A DNA stretch of 64,000 nt from JAGNXB01 sp942490895. GTDB lineage: Bacteria; Bacteroidota; Bacteroidia; Chitinophagales; Saprospiraceae. Location: contig CALNZC010000013.1 in NCBI GenBank assembly GCA_942490895.1, forward strand, positions 124,001 through 188,000. Direction: 5' to 3'. This document shows positions 46,501 to 55,055 of this stretch, piece by piece; the stretch's first letter is position 1; each line of letters starts with the position of its first letter. The notes under the pieces were generated by a model. It was not told where the DNA came from. It worked only from the letters and a program-made list of their open reading frames with translations, and did no database searches. The translations under genes and the position numbers were made by a program.

Positions 46501-47013
46501 CAGTGTCTGTCCTTGAATGGCTTCGATATAGGTTTTGTTGACATTAGTGATGACCAGTCGAGGTGTTTCTACATTATACGGATCAGAGGGGAATGTGGAT
46601 GTGGCTCCATTGATCGCCAGGATAGCGGTCGTATTGAAAAACGATCCCTGGTTCAGGCAGGGCAGGGCTGCACAATCTGTCAGGACAGTGATAGCCACCT
46701 GGATAGTAGATCCGGCAGGCAATTCCGGAAATGCAAAAACCGGTTGATTCAGGTCCGAGATATCAGCTTCCGAGCCAGAGGTGACCGTCCCTGGCAGGTA
46801 CGTCATCCCACAAGGCAATTGAATGGTGACTTCAATATTGCCAGTGATTGTACCACCTGAATTCTGGACCACAAATCGTTGTACATGTTCCTGACAAACG
46901 GTAGGCACTTCGGTAAAGGAGGAGAAGGAGATGGTTTGCGCAAAGAGGGTTCCATCCAAGCATGCTGTACAAAGGATAACACTGAACAGAAGGAAGAGTC
47001 GGCTGCGTTCCAT
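40522..47013 (-). CDS. Giant T9SS type B (gliding-motility-associated C-terminal) surface protein
   Basis: A 2163-residue secreted protein. ATG 47013 gives the signal peptide (RLFLLFSVILCTACLDGTLFAQ); the open frame extends 27 codons further without features. Much of it is DUF11-like or conserved-repeat beta domains (IEVTIQLPCGMTYLPGTV; VTLPFGLIYLPGSA; VTIQLPAGLTYLAGNC). Cys-rich PKD/Ig-like units follow (VDVHPLPRLLTADVTICQGD, VEVTLDPPGTLYDWGDGWPD). The last about 90 residues are the gliding-motility-associated C-terminal domain (NLFTPNGDGVNDVF, YDRWGQVVFEQ), the T9SS type B signal. It is likely an adhesin or surface filament component. Cys pairs are unusually frequent, suggesting disulfide-stabilised repeats. 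Confidence 0.87.
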   Translation of the reverse strand: MERSRLFLLFSVILCTACLDGTLFAQTISFSSFTEVPTVCQEHVQRFVVQNSGGTITGNIEVTIQLPCGMTYLPGTVTSGSEADISDLNQPVFAFPELPAGSTIQVAITVLTDCAALPCLNQGSFFNTTAILAINGATSTFPSDPYNVETPRLVITNVNKTYIEAIQGQTLTRTFTIRNTRLGRLSGFTFTDEVPKQLLITSANGTDAGTTPQLLSRYISAADFQKVGNQDGYLDFNEEVVITEEVYVAFCSFDGTDALSSIRAAWGCNQSECQAAEVKALVYIEPLPEKGGIHSIQVSTSTATCYDGQAFTQSWSITNTSAYSSVLDLELNMLIQDDPNIHILLNSFMATLEGLPVQIDVQTGDTIPISCGEMGIKTATLGLPVIPPGQTLTVTFDHYFCGPEGCTLFEGRWKWWIAYEKSCARPGDQFFQAQDSIFNDSPLFIGGMTFEGGQFGALEDGQKVNFELFIPEGLFDEDGYWTVDLLVPCGLELVDTLFPIGSINPLVSTINKTGAGTNIQLRYPLPMPEKEASIPLHLQLFCDSICIPLPCEFSLITNCDDKCLGPTSKLRLEAITRFHLDEDCPPGFNPTVCASREIQVDCFDGECPDTLTVYLDHTLSMERMSFGLPDNDNNAQPDPIGDLDFTKIRLDRAMAGDTIRFIVNGIVKTDSSSETYESIWFRIKFGNRGGLPLPSDKQSAEFFQLLNGIQNVGNFLRVVDHPTGNIFEVPVEYDLNPIDSTVWCRVHFDTLAQKFNQVPMGFRLDRLDSVRLESRFLMKRIYRPYPPNYNRYEIIIGGQSNVFLFNGPFTDTISRRVCPCPNTSMGYTCLEDEFLINTGVFPICYGHIAPNHQIKIGVLTNYFPFEYRTLIDSVLSFCIEPDGFRLDSAFVTELRINGKSTAVYLPLVVSEGIPGRFCLELPASILELQEEDNAFRLIIHMTSILCERQTSGKLTKYSLNYLPFAKRFNHGETNLTSNRLFTWKRPVSRFKLLTCDQHFLQAKSTWSLQIENCFDALDNVVPMPNVWVKATSSNQSLTGVSLTNTVSGLSYPFDGERFLLGELGVCDTLYLELSAQNESCEEEDLYLAWGWSCDSTNLDNACVIHYDTCSFFAPPGVLELMPNEDTIRAALCDTMPISRSLHLDSELGAVYDLTTIVTLPFGLIYLPGSATVTYEAGSGSVYPIDDPEILSDGRLQWVLDSLVPGLDQGLPGVNSSPLNSLDLHFQTLTTCGFISGTKLIYTYKANKICDQPTNVVTKISGPYLIQGVSVPHDLDIQVNVTDTADCQQSIVLEIQIPTDQVNSSAESVTIQLPAGLTYLAGNCLTNLSITEPQLVGNRLVWPLEGGIPITSLSVVLFLDPDAPCEPLLIPVYTTATVNALCETTGQDCAIDVITGSRYIPFLIDRPAYEIASVKAVPYLGGQGVLVHLTQIGGTTPGHGGVDLWLDKDGDGQVSSGDTFLANRPFEFTSINGSVQIIFGPLDLLPQEWCHLLVVIDEATNCTCGSLVESISTPIIFPAQSRIPVCWNDSIQLGTPAPGVQIDWKGPGLSCTDCAQPWFALPNIGTDVQTFIVLATMHWPDGCDIIQEYVIDVHPLPRLLTADVTICQGDTTTLLTTPGVSWTWMGPNILPGAGQSAKMAPTETSLYSVLILDEAGCPGQDTALVQVISLPVPPSDTSFCGNGTHYLSVQQVPGTIYFWKNAGNRLDNPNSPKPKVLIQESFDFVLVMNNGFCQSIDTVGLTILDSLLITGLPDTFRACPGDTAYFTLNGGTDYTWIPASNVICLDAGCGNVKIPVLTPQTYQVNAVNMDGCSGVDQVTILPEEKESLTRDTVQICPGQVVQIFGESVGTAGEYCDTMMLFPGCLSISCIQVIVSDSLFTNLSDTLCEGESIFFFGETLTEPGTYCHSAITPAGCDSIICLTLTFLPSATIVLPPDTLLCPGDTAWVEVTLDPPGTLYDWGDGWPDLIRPVTPVNAYSLFVWNLCGKADTAIIRVDALPPPVVDLGADATFCEDSVYLIIPNLTNDAVSWFWSDGFPDLVRPVTLEGTYILSVVDSCGQMATDSIHLATRYCGPCHLDIPNLFTPNGDGVNDVFRLVKDCDVLITMKIYDRWGQVVFEQTSNDPMWDGIARGEPQPMEVYAYVISFTDPVGGSMVRRGDVTLVR

Positions 47014-47293
47014 CCTCTCAAAATACGTGTTTCTGTAATAAGGGACAACGATGCCACGTCTGAGATCTGTCAGGAAGCGGGCAAAGTGCGTCAACTTCAG
47101 ATATCGCAGAAATGGAGGTTTTTCTCAGCGGAGGTTTTTCTATGTTCATCCAATCCTTCTTTCAAGGCCTTGGAGACCGCCGCTCTGACAGAATGGACTT
47201 GCAGATTTTCATAGATTTTGGAATATGTTTATTGACCGTGGCAGAGGTCATCATGCTTTTGCCGGGAAACAAAGTCTATCGAATAGTCCATAA

Positions 47294-47330
47294 AAAAGGC
47301 CAACGACACTAGATGTGCAGTTGGCCTTTT
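47294..47330 (-). terminator. Terminator of the 47349-48125 gene
   Basis: On the minus strand AAAAGGCCAAC, a 15-base loop and GTTGGCCTTTT form an 11-base-pair stem whose 3' side runs into six T. It lies 19 bases after the stop of the membrane-protein gene. Confidence 0.8.
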
Positions 47331-47348
47331 AAAATCGATTCTGTGCGT

Positions 47349-48125
47349 TTATTCCGTCAGCTCAGCAGGTTCTTCTGCTGGTTCAGGTATAGTGACTTCA
47401 TTTTCTTTGACAGCCCGTCGTTCACAGCGATCACAGAGGTCGGTGATACTCTTCAGCTCGCGGGCCTGAGCCACGGAGCCTTCGAAGATCTCGGTGGTGC
47501 GGTCGGAGTTGATGTAGGAACAGTCTGAGAAGAGGTGGTAACTCTTGCCGGATTTGGTCCAGTACACATGGTTGACACCACCGGTCAATGCCTCGACCTG
47601 CTGAGTTTGTTCAGTGTATTGTTCGATGGAGGCTGGATTGAGGTCCACACCGGTCGCGCCAGCTATGATCAGGGCAATAGCGGCAATGGAGCCGACAATT
47701 CCTTTCTGCTTTCCGCTGAGGTCCTTATTCGTGAAGATCAGGATGACCAGAGGCAGGAAGGCGATAATGCTGATGATCAGGCCCAGTTGATTCTGGATGA
47801 AGAAGCGGGTTTTATCCTTTTCGGATGCTGGATCCAGGCGGTTGGCCTTTTTCCAGAACACATTTCCGACCACTGCAAAGATCAATGCACCGATAATGAG
47901 TCCGATCAACCAGCCCATTTCTACCGGTGGTTTCCGGAGGATCATGATGGCCCAGATCTCAATGCCGATCGCAGCGATCCAGGTGAGGATGGAAATCATG
48001 CGGAAGTTTTTCGCCTTGCCTTTACTTTCCGCTGATGCTACAAATCCGGAGGTGCCTGTTCCGGTTGATGTGTCATCGCCTCCTTCTACGCGGGTAACTT
48101 TTTTGGATGTGCCTTTGTCTGCCAT
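47349..48125 (-). CDS. Membrane protein with C-terminal Cys/His motif, function unknown
   Basis: A 258-residue protein beginning at ATG 48125 (an upstream TTG at 48137 is less likely). A Ser/Thr/Gly-rich cytoplasmic start is followed by four membrane helices (ISILTWIAAIGIEIWAIMIL, MGWLIGLIIGALIFAVVGNV, LGLIISIIAFLPLVILIF, IVGSIAAIALIIAGATGV). The C-terminal soluble domain is VYWTKSGKSYHLFSDCSYI and LCDRCERR. The pattern YWT-SGK-YH-x4-C, then C-x2-C, recurs in bacterial and phage proteins of unknown role and may bind a metal. The tail is acidic with Pro-Glu repeats. A strong terminator follows. Confidence 0.78.
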   Translation of the reverse strand: MADKGTSKKVTRVEGGDDTSTGTGTSGFVASAESKGKAKNFRMISILTWIAAIGIEIWAIMILRKPPVEMGWLIGLIIGALIFAVVGNVFWKKANRLDPASEKDKTRFFIQNQLGLIISIIAFLPLVILIFTNKDLSGKQKGIVGSIAAIALIIAGATGVDLNPASIEQYTEQTQQVEALTGGVNHVYWTKSGKSYHLFSDCSYINSDRTTEIFEGSVAQARELKSITDLCDRCERRAVKENEVTIPEPAEEPAELTE

Positions 48126-48362
48126 GTTGGTTTTCAATTAGATGTATGTATTGATCATCCTGTAGGTTAAGGACGAATTTACGGTATTCCGTAAAGAAGA
48201 GACGTTCAAATCTTTGGAACTATCCACAGGCCTATCCTCCTGTGATCGAAGCTAGGTTGGATGGACGGCCTCAGGTGTAGTTCTCCAGCAAGAGGATGTG
48301 GCAGCCATTGGGCTTCACAAGAGGCCAATCACTTGGTGAGAAAGTAAACCAGATGGATGTCC

Positions 48363-49484
48363 TCATCGCATCAAACAGGATACACTGGCCACCGGTATCA
48401 GGTTTCGGAACTGCAGATTATTGTCATAATTCGTTCGGACACCATACGACAGGAGGACATTTCTACTGATCCGCCAATCACCGCCATAGGAAGCTGAAAA
48501 GTTAGTGATCTGGGACAGGGCTGTACTGGCCTTATCAAAAACAATATCCGAGTTGGAGGAAGAGTAAAATGATTCAGCAAAAAAATTGAATCGTGGACTT
48601 CCGTATCGAAAACTGACACCCATGGAAAAAATGCCTTGCATTGATTGGGCGTTGGCGATCTCGGCATTAAGTGCGGTGTATTTCACTACGCCACTCAGTA
48701 ATATTTTACGCCCGATACCCTTGCAAGCATTGACCCAAATGCCATATCCTTCCCCATGCAACTTCAGATTAGCTAATGAATCATTTTTGTAAGAATAGAT
48801 CTTACCAAAGGCTACATCGACATAAGATGTGTTCCAGTATTTCTGAATTTGATCCTTAGCGACCTTTTGGATCCGTTGCTTCTGATCACGATCCAATGCA
48901 TCGATCTGGTTTTTATAATCATCGATCACATCGCTGAGTGAATCGCGGCTTTCATGTGTGCGGGTACTGCGCTTGTATCGTTTGATCTCATCGATCTTTT
49001 CCTGGATAGTAGCACGGTCTTTTTCGTAGTCGGATTCAATATTATTGTACGCGTTCTCCACTAACAGAGGATCCCGCTCCCGGTACAGATTGAGCTTGAC
49101 AGCCACTGACAATCGACGGGTCAGATCATCATCTTCGATGGTACCTGCTGAAATATCCAGGGTACTCAACGTCTGCATCCATTTACTGGCCTTACGGTAT
49201 TTGCTCAGATTGGGACGATTGTACATGATCTCCCACAATGGCTGGGCCTGGAGGGCCAGGTTGGGCTTCAACCGCCAGGAGCGGAAGGACCAGTCGACCT
49301 TAATGTCCCGAATATTGGCGGGACGGGAAACCTGGTTGGGATTGATGCCCAACATATCAAAAGCCGGAGAAACAGGAATGGCAAACTCGGTGGCTCCGTT
49401 CAGGCTGGAATAGCCGTCAGACTGGCTATAACCGATGGAGAGTCCCAGGAAGAGGATGAAAGTTGTCAATACAATACGTAGCAT
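48363..49484 (-). CDS. Outer-membrane protein with internal coiled coil
   Basis: A 373-residue exported protein: signal peptide LRIVLTTFILFLGLSIGYSQ, N-terminal beta strands, and a charged helical stretch at about 150-210 (ESDYEKDRATIQEKIDEIKR, IDDYKNQIDALDRDQKQR). The C-terminal beta strands have barrel-like alternation (GIFSMGVSFRYGSPRFNFFAESFY, NVLLSYGVRTNYDNNLQF). It resembles Bacteroidota hypothetical outer-membrane beta-barrel proteins with an inserted coiled coil. No function is recognised. Confidence 0.75.
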   Translation of the reverse strand: MLRIVLTTFILFLGLSIGYSQSDGYSSLNGATEFAIPVSPAFDMLGINPNQVSRPANIRDIKVDWSFRSWRLKPNLALQAQPLWEIMYNRPNLSKYRKASKWMQTLSTLDISAGTIEDDDLTRRLSVAVKLNLYRERDPLLVENAYNNIESDYEKDRATIQEKIDEIKRYKRSTRTHESRDSLSDVIDDYKNQIDALDRDQKQRIQKVAKDQIQKYWNTSYVDVAFGKIYSYKNDSLANLKLHGEGYGIWVNACKGIGRKILLSGVVKYTALNAEIANAQSMQGIFSMGVSFRYGSPRFNFFAESFYSSSNSDIVFDKASTALSQITNFSASYGGDWRISRNVLLSYGVRTNYDNNLQFRNLIPVASVSCLMR

Positions 49485-50424
49485 AGCAATTCAGTGAAGG
49501 CGAATGAAAAAATGAAATTCTCAAAAATTGGCGGGGAAAGCAGTCTCCAAACGATCGACCTGCCAGCAAACCAGCTGTGCAAAGGAAAGGGAATCTGCTC
49601 CTTTCTAAAGTCAATTGGAAAACACACCGCTATTCGACCATTAAACTATGAAATCTGGGGGATTCGGGGGTCTCAGGAAAAAACTTGTTTTGGTGGATTC
49701 TCCTAAACTGAGATATCCACCTCTTGAGAATCCCTCATAGCTCAGTTCTAGGAGAAACCATCCAGTTCTGGCCATGCGTCATAGCGTGTCACTCATTGAC
49801 TCTAATCGTCCTTCAAAGGCAAAACCGCCCCGAAAACAGGGCGTTTACCGCGTTTGCCATAGCATAACTAAGGGTTTCATACGGAGTAGATACGGACTAA
49901 ACACGGGGTTCATAGGGAGTACACACCCATTTCTGGGAATTTTCAAGTGCCCGAGGTGGTCGAACAGGATGGTATATGGGGAGAACATTCTGGTGGGCAG
50001 TTACATCCTGAGGAACCTCTTAATGCGGTCCAATCGCTTGATTGCTCCCATGGTTACGGCGAAGAAGCTATCCCCAATTACGACAAGTTCATATTGACTA
50101 CAATTCTTTTAATTACCGGTTCCTCGTTCTGGATGTGAGTGGGGAGTTCTTCCGGTTGGCGACGGAGACGGATAAATAGAGTGCTCGGAATGTTTGATCA
50201 AGGTCACTTTCCAAAAATTCAAGCTGTTATATGGTTGATCGATCTGGGGCCAGACAAATGTGGTTATCATCACATCTCATGGTGATCCAGGTCATTGGCA
50301 AATGAGCCATTCTTGAGTAATTATGCTTGATACTTTATCCAGATGAACAGGACGAGCTACCGGTTAGCAAGTGTCCAATGGGGTTCTGGTCTGACCGGCG
50401 GATTGTTCTTCTCAATCCAGTCCG
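49485..50424. other. Long intergenic region before the DUF285 gene
   Basis: About 940 bases with no supported gene; the small frames in it lack protein-like features. It contains a tandem array with an 11-base period (49867-49921) and a small hairpin (CGCCC, loop, GGGCG near 49829-49846). The leader of the DUF285 gene is also here; no Bacteroidota promoter box was found with confidence. Confidence 0.5.
49867..49921. repeat. Degenerate tandem repeat, 11-base period
   Basis: Five consecutive 11-base units: ACTAAGGGTTT, CATACGGAGTA, GATACGGACTA, AACACGGGGTT and CATAGGGAGTA. The core is ATACGGAGTA. The period equals about one helical turn, so a protein could bind all units on one DNA face. Confidence 0.55.
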
Positions 50425-50927
50425 ATGAAAACGATCATACAGCCTCACCTTGGTATCATTCCACTGATTCTACTCTTGAGTTTTATTCCAGCCATAACCC
50501 AGGCACCATTTATCACCACCTGGCAGGTGACCACGGGTACTGGTTCCGTGCTCGGTCAGTCTATCCGCATACAGATTCCGGGCACAGGAACTGATTACAG
50601 TATTTCCTGGGAAGAAGTCGATCATCCTGAAAATCACGGGGAGACAATCGGTAGCCATACGACTTCAGTTTCATTTCCTTCATTTGGAATATACCGTATC
50701 AGTATTGAACCAGGCAATGGCACATTCAATCAAATCAAATTCAATAATACCGGTGATAAAAATAATATTCTGTCCATAGATCAATGGGGTGATATTGAAT
50801 GGGCAGATATGGCAGATGCCTTCAAAGGGTGTTCAAATCTGCAATGCAATGCATTGGATCTGCCGAACTTGTCGATGGTCCAATCCATGGAAGGTATGTT
50901 TGAGGATTGCACCAAATTTTTAGGACC

Positions 50928-52500
50928 GGCAAATATTGGTGAATGGGATGTCAGTCATATAAAGAACATGCATGCCATGTTTAAAAATGCATGGAGATTC
51001 AATCGGGATATTGGAGATTGGAATGTTAGTGGTGTGACAGATATGGTCGAAATGTTTTCCGGAGTGATTGTGTCCCACTCCTTTAATCAGGATATCGCTG
51101 ATTGGGATGTTTCTGCAGTCGAAAATATGAATGAGATGTTTTATAGAGCTCAATTCTTTAATCAGTATATCGGTAATTGGGATGTTTCATCTGTGAAAAC
51201 TATGATGGGAATGTTTCATGGTGCAAATGCATTCAATCAGGATATTGGCGACTGGGATGTAAGTGCGGTTACTGACATGAGTGAAATGTTTGCTGGATTT
51301 GGTAGCCCTCATGCCTTTAATCAGGATATCGGTAATTGGGATGTTTCATCTGTGAAAACTATGATGGGAATGTTTCATGGTGCAAATGCATTCAATCAGG
51401 ATATTGGCGACTGGGATGTAAGTGCTGTTACAGATATGAGTAAAATGTTTGCTGGACTTTACAAACCTCATACTTTTAATCAGGATATTGGCGACTGGGA
51501 TGTGTCCTCGGTAACGAATATGTCAACCATGTTCTTGGTAGCAAATAAATTTGATCAGGATATCGGTGATTGGAATGTTTCCTCGGTGAAGGATATGAAT
51601 GGCATGTTTTATAGAGCTGAATCCTTTAATCAGGATTTGGGTGGTTGGAATGTATCCTCAGTACAGGATATGGCTGGAATGTTCCATGGCGCCAATATTT
51701 TCAATCAGGACGTTGGCAAATGGGATGTTGGTGCTGTAATGGATATGAGTAGAATGTTTTCTGGGCTTTATGATCCGCATGCCTTTAATCAGGATATTGG
51801 TGATTGGGATGTTTCTGCAGTCGAAAATATGAATGAGATGTTTTATAGAGCGGAGTCCTTTAATCAAGACATTGGGAATTGGGATGTCTCCTCAGTGACG
51901 ACTATGATAGAGCATGTTTCATAGCGCAATGTTTCAATCAGGATATTGGAGATTGGGATGTGAAATCCGTGACGAATATGTCAAGCATGTTTTCCACTGC
52001 CAATGCCTTCAATCAGGACATTGGAGATTGGGATGTATCCTCAGTGAAAAATATGACTGTCATGTTTTCTGGCGCAAAGGCCTTCAATCAAGATATCACC
52101 GATTGGGACGTGTCCGCTGTTAATAATATGAATGAAATGTTTTCTGGGGCGGAGTCCTTTAATCAGGACATTGGGAACTGGGATGTATCATCAGTGAAAA
52201 ATATGGCTGTCATGTTTTACGGAGCAAATGTTTTCAATCAGGATATCACTGATTGGGACGTGTCCGCTGTAGATAATATGGGTGGAATGTTTTGTAACGC
52301 TGAATCCTTTAATCAGGACATTGGGAACTGGGATGTATCTTCTGTTAAAGAAATGTCGGGAATGTTTGCAGGTGCAAATTCCTTCAACCAGGATATTGGG
52401 GATTGGAATGTCACTTCAGTATCCGATATGAATACGATGTTTTATAATTCAATGTCTTTTAATCAAAATCTGGGAAGGTGGAATTTGTCAAATGTGGAAA
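50928..52500 (+). repeat. DUF285 coding repeat array 1 (about 21 units of 75-84 bases)
   Basis: Tandem units encoding FNQDIGxWDVSxVxxMxxMF. Some are 84 bases because of a three-residue insertion (GSPHA, YKPHT, YDPHA). A two-unit block (51157-51270 and 51325-51438) is almost identical, pointing to recent unit duplication or conversion. Confidence 0.85.
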
Positions 52501-53129
52501 ATCTGGATAATTTTTTATCAAACAGTGGAATGGATTGTGAACATTATTCCACCACTTTGATCGGATGGAATAAAAATCCAGAGACACCCAATGATCTAGG
52601 ACTTGGTGCTCAGACAATGAGCTACGGCACAAATGCAGATCCGGCCAGAAACAATCTGATCGAAAATAAAGGATGGACCATTTCAGGTGATAGCCCGTCC
52701 GGCATTGAATGCAGTCTTAATGAACCGTTTGTTACTACCTGGAAGACATACAACCCAGGGATAACGGATATCAATCAGATCCAGATTCCAGGCACGGGCA
52801 CTAGCTACAGCATTGCCTGGTCGGAAGTGAGTGTCCCAGCAATTTCTGATCCAACGATCGGCAATAGTATTACCACTATTACCTTTCCTTCTCCAGGGAC
52901 CTACAGTGTAAGCATCACTCCCGGGGATGGAACATTTACCCGGATCGCGTTCAATGATACCGGTGACAAAGAGAAAATTCTGTCCATAGACCAATGGGGA
53001 GATATCTCCTGGACCTCGATGATTTGCGCTTTGTCAGGATGCTGTTAATCTCACATGCGCAGGCAAGTGATATTCCCGATTTTTCAGAAGTGCCACCTGT
53101 TTGCCGGAATATGTTTCAGATCTGTAAAA

Positions 53130-54340
53130 AGTTGAATGGGCCACCCAATATCAGGAATTGGGATGTATCAAATGTTACAAACATTTCATTTATGTTCTTG
53201 GCGGTACCAATTCTTTTGATCAGGATATTGGTGGTTGGGATGTTTCCGCTAGTCACAAATATGGAGAAACGTGTCCTCTGTTAACGAATATGTCGAGTAT
53301 GTTTTCGAATACAGATGCCTTTAATCAGGATATCGGGGGATGGGACGTGTCCTCTGTAACGAATATGTCGAGTATGTTTTCGAATACAGATGTCTTTAAT
53401 CAGGACATCGGGGGATGGGACGTGTCCTCTGTAACGAATATGTCGAGTATGTTTTCGGACACAAATTCCTTTAATCAGGACATTGGTGGATGGGATGTGT
53501 CCTCTGTAACGGAGATGTCAGGCATGTTTTCTGGAATACAGATAGCTTTAATCAGAATATTGGGGGATGGAATGTATCCTCCTCAACAATTATGTCGGAC
53601 ATGTTTCGAAATGCCTGGAGTCTTTTAATCAGGATGTCGGGGGATGGAATGTATCTTCTGTAGCAAATATGTGAAATATGTTTTCTGGTGCCACATCCTT
53701 TGACCAGGACATCGGGGGATGGAATGTATCTTCTGTAGTAAATATGTCAGATATGTTTTCTGGCGCCACATCCTTTGATCAGGATATCCGGGGCTGGGAA
53801 GTATCTTCTGTAACAAATATGTCGGGTATGTTTTCTGGCGCCACATCCTTTGATCAGGATATCGGGGGATGGGATGTATCTTCTGTGACGAATATGTCGA
53901 GTATGTTTTCTGGTGCCACATCCTTTGATCAGGATATCGCGGGCTGGGATGTATCCTCTGTGACGAATATGTCGAGTATGTTTTCTGGTGCCACATCCTT
54001 TAATCAGGACATCGGGGGATGGGATGTATCCTCCGTAATAAACATGACGGATATGTTTCGAAATGCAGAGTCTTTCAACCAGGACATCGGGGGATGGGAT
54101 GTCTCCCACGTCACAAATGTGAATGGCATGTTCAGGGATGCAGATTCATTTAATCAGGACATAGGTGAATGGGACGTTTCCTCTGTAACGGATATGCAAT
54201 GGATGTTCTTCTATGCAGATTCATTTAATCAGGACATCGGAGGATGGGATGTTTCTTCTGTATCTACAATGGCTAGTATGTTCAGACATGCAAATTCCTT
54301 TAATCAGGACATCGGTAATTGGAATCTGTCAAATGTGAAA
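53130..54340 (+). repeat. DUF285 coding repeat array 2 (about 17 units)
   Basis: Units of 75 bases encoding F(N/D)QDIGGWDVSSVTNMSSMFSGATS, more uniform than array 1, hence younger or more recently homogenised. Most frame breaks fall in this array. Confidence 0.85.
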
Positions 54341-55055
54341 TCGTATGTAGACAATGCTAGACTACAGTGGAATGGATTGTGACACAGTATTCTCAAACAC
54401 TGATCGGCTGGAATGACAATACAAATACACCAGATGATCTTTCGCTGGGGGCATACCCGCTCCAGTATGGCACCAATGCTGCCGAAGCTCGTGACTACCT
54501 CAAGTCGGTTAAGGGATGGACAATCACAGGAGATAGTCCAACTGGGATGGATTGCGGTCTGACACATGTTGAAGAAGTGCTACAGACCGACTTGACCATT
54601 TATCCTAACCCGGTACGGGATTGGGTGACCATCCATCTTCCAGAAGGAAAAGGCGGAATCACGATGGAAATCTTCACTATAACCGGACAAGTGGTGCTAC
54701 AGGGCACTTTTTCTGAAATAACCGGCGGAGTAGATGTTTCAACCCTGCATCCAGGGACATATCAGATGACCCTAAAAAGTAATGACGGCTTTTATAGCAC
54801 AATGTTTGTGAAGGAATAAATCATCTATTTTATGCTATGGCCTACCTGAAAATAATGGCTTGGAATTTCATAAATCAAGGAAGGACTTAGTTGCCCCTTA
54901 TCATCTGGGGCCTACTCAATTGGGGTACCTTAAATACCACCATTGCCTCAATTATACGAAAAGAAAAAACCTCTAAATGTTATAAACCCTCAATACGTAA
55001 TCCACAGCTAATGCTTACCTAATCAGGCAACTATTACGAATCGACTACCTTATAT

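Larger units (their letters stand above)
50425..54819 (+). pseudogene. BspA-like DUF285 repeat surface protein, internally duplicated and frameshifted
   Basis: One 4.4-kb gene of about 1460 codons, now split over several frames. It starts with a signal peptide (IIPLILLLSFIPAITQA) and a header domain (IQIPGTGTDYSISWEEV, NILSIDQWGDIEW). About 21 DUF285 repeats of 25 residues follow (FNQDIGDWDVSSVTNMSSMF), then a closing domain (TLIGWNKNPETPNDLGLGA). A second header (52.73-53.04 kb), about 17 more repeats, the closing domain again and a T9SS tail (IYPNPVRDWVTIHLPEG) complete it. Frame breaks occur near 51912-51935, 53033, 53065, 53205, 53245-53285, 53530, 53620 and 54370, and a TGA at 53672 replaces a repeat TCA. 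The longest intact pieces are 50425-51924 (499 codons) and 51879-53048. It is either a decaying gene or a poorly assembled repeat. Confidence 0.8.

Noticed and set aside
47014..47094. 27-codon extension of the giant surface protein
   Set aside because: The signal peptide begins at the ATG at 47013, and the upstream part has no export features.
53625..54109. Minus-strand frames with regular 25-residue repeats
   Set aside because: They are antisense readings of DUF285 repeats, not genes.
50928..54340. Regular repeats suggesting a CRISPR array
   Set aside because: The period of 75-84 bases is coding (25-28 codons), units abut without unique spacers and no cas genes are present.
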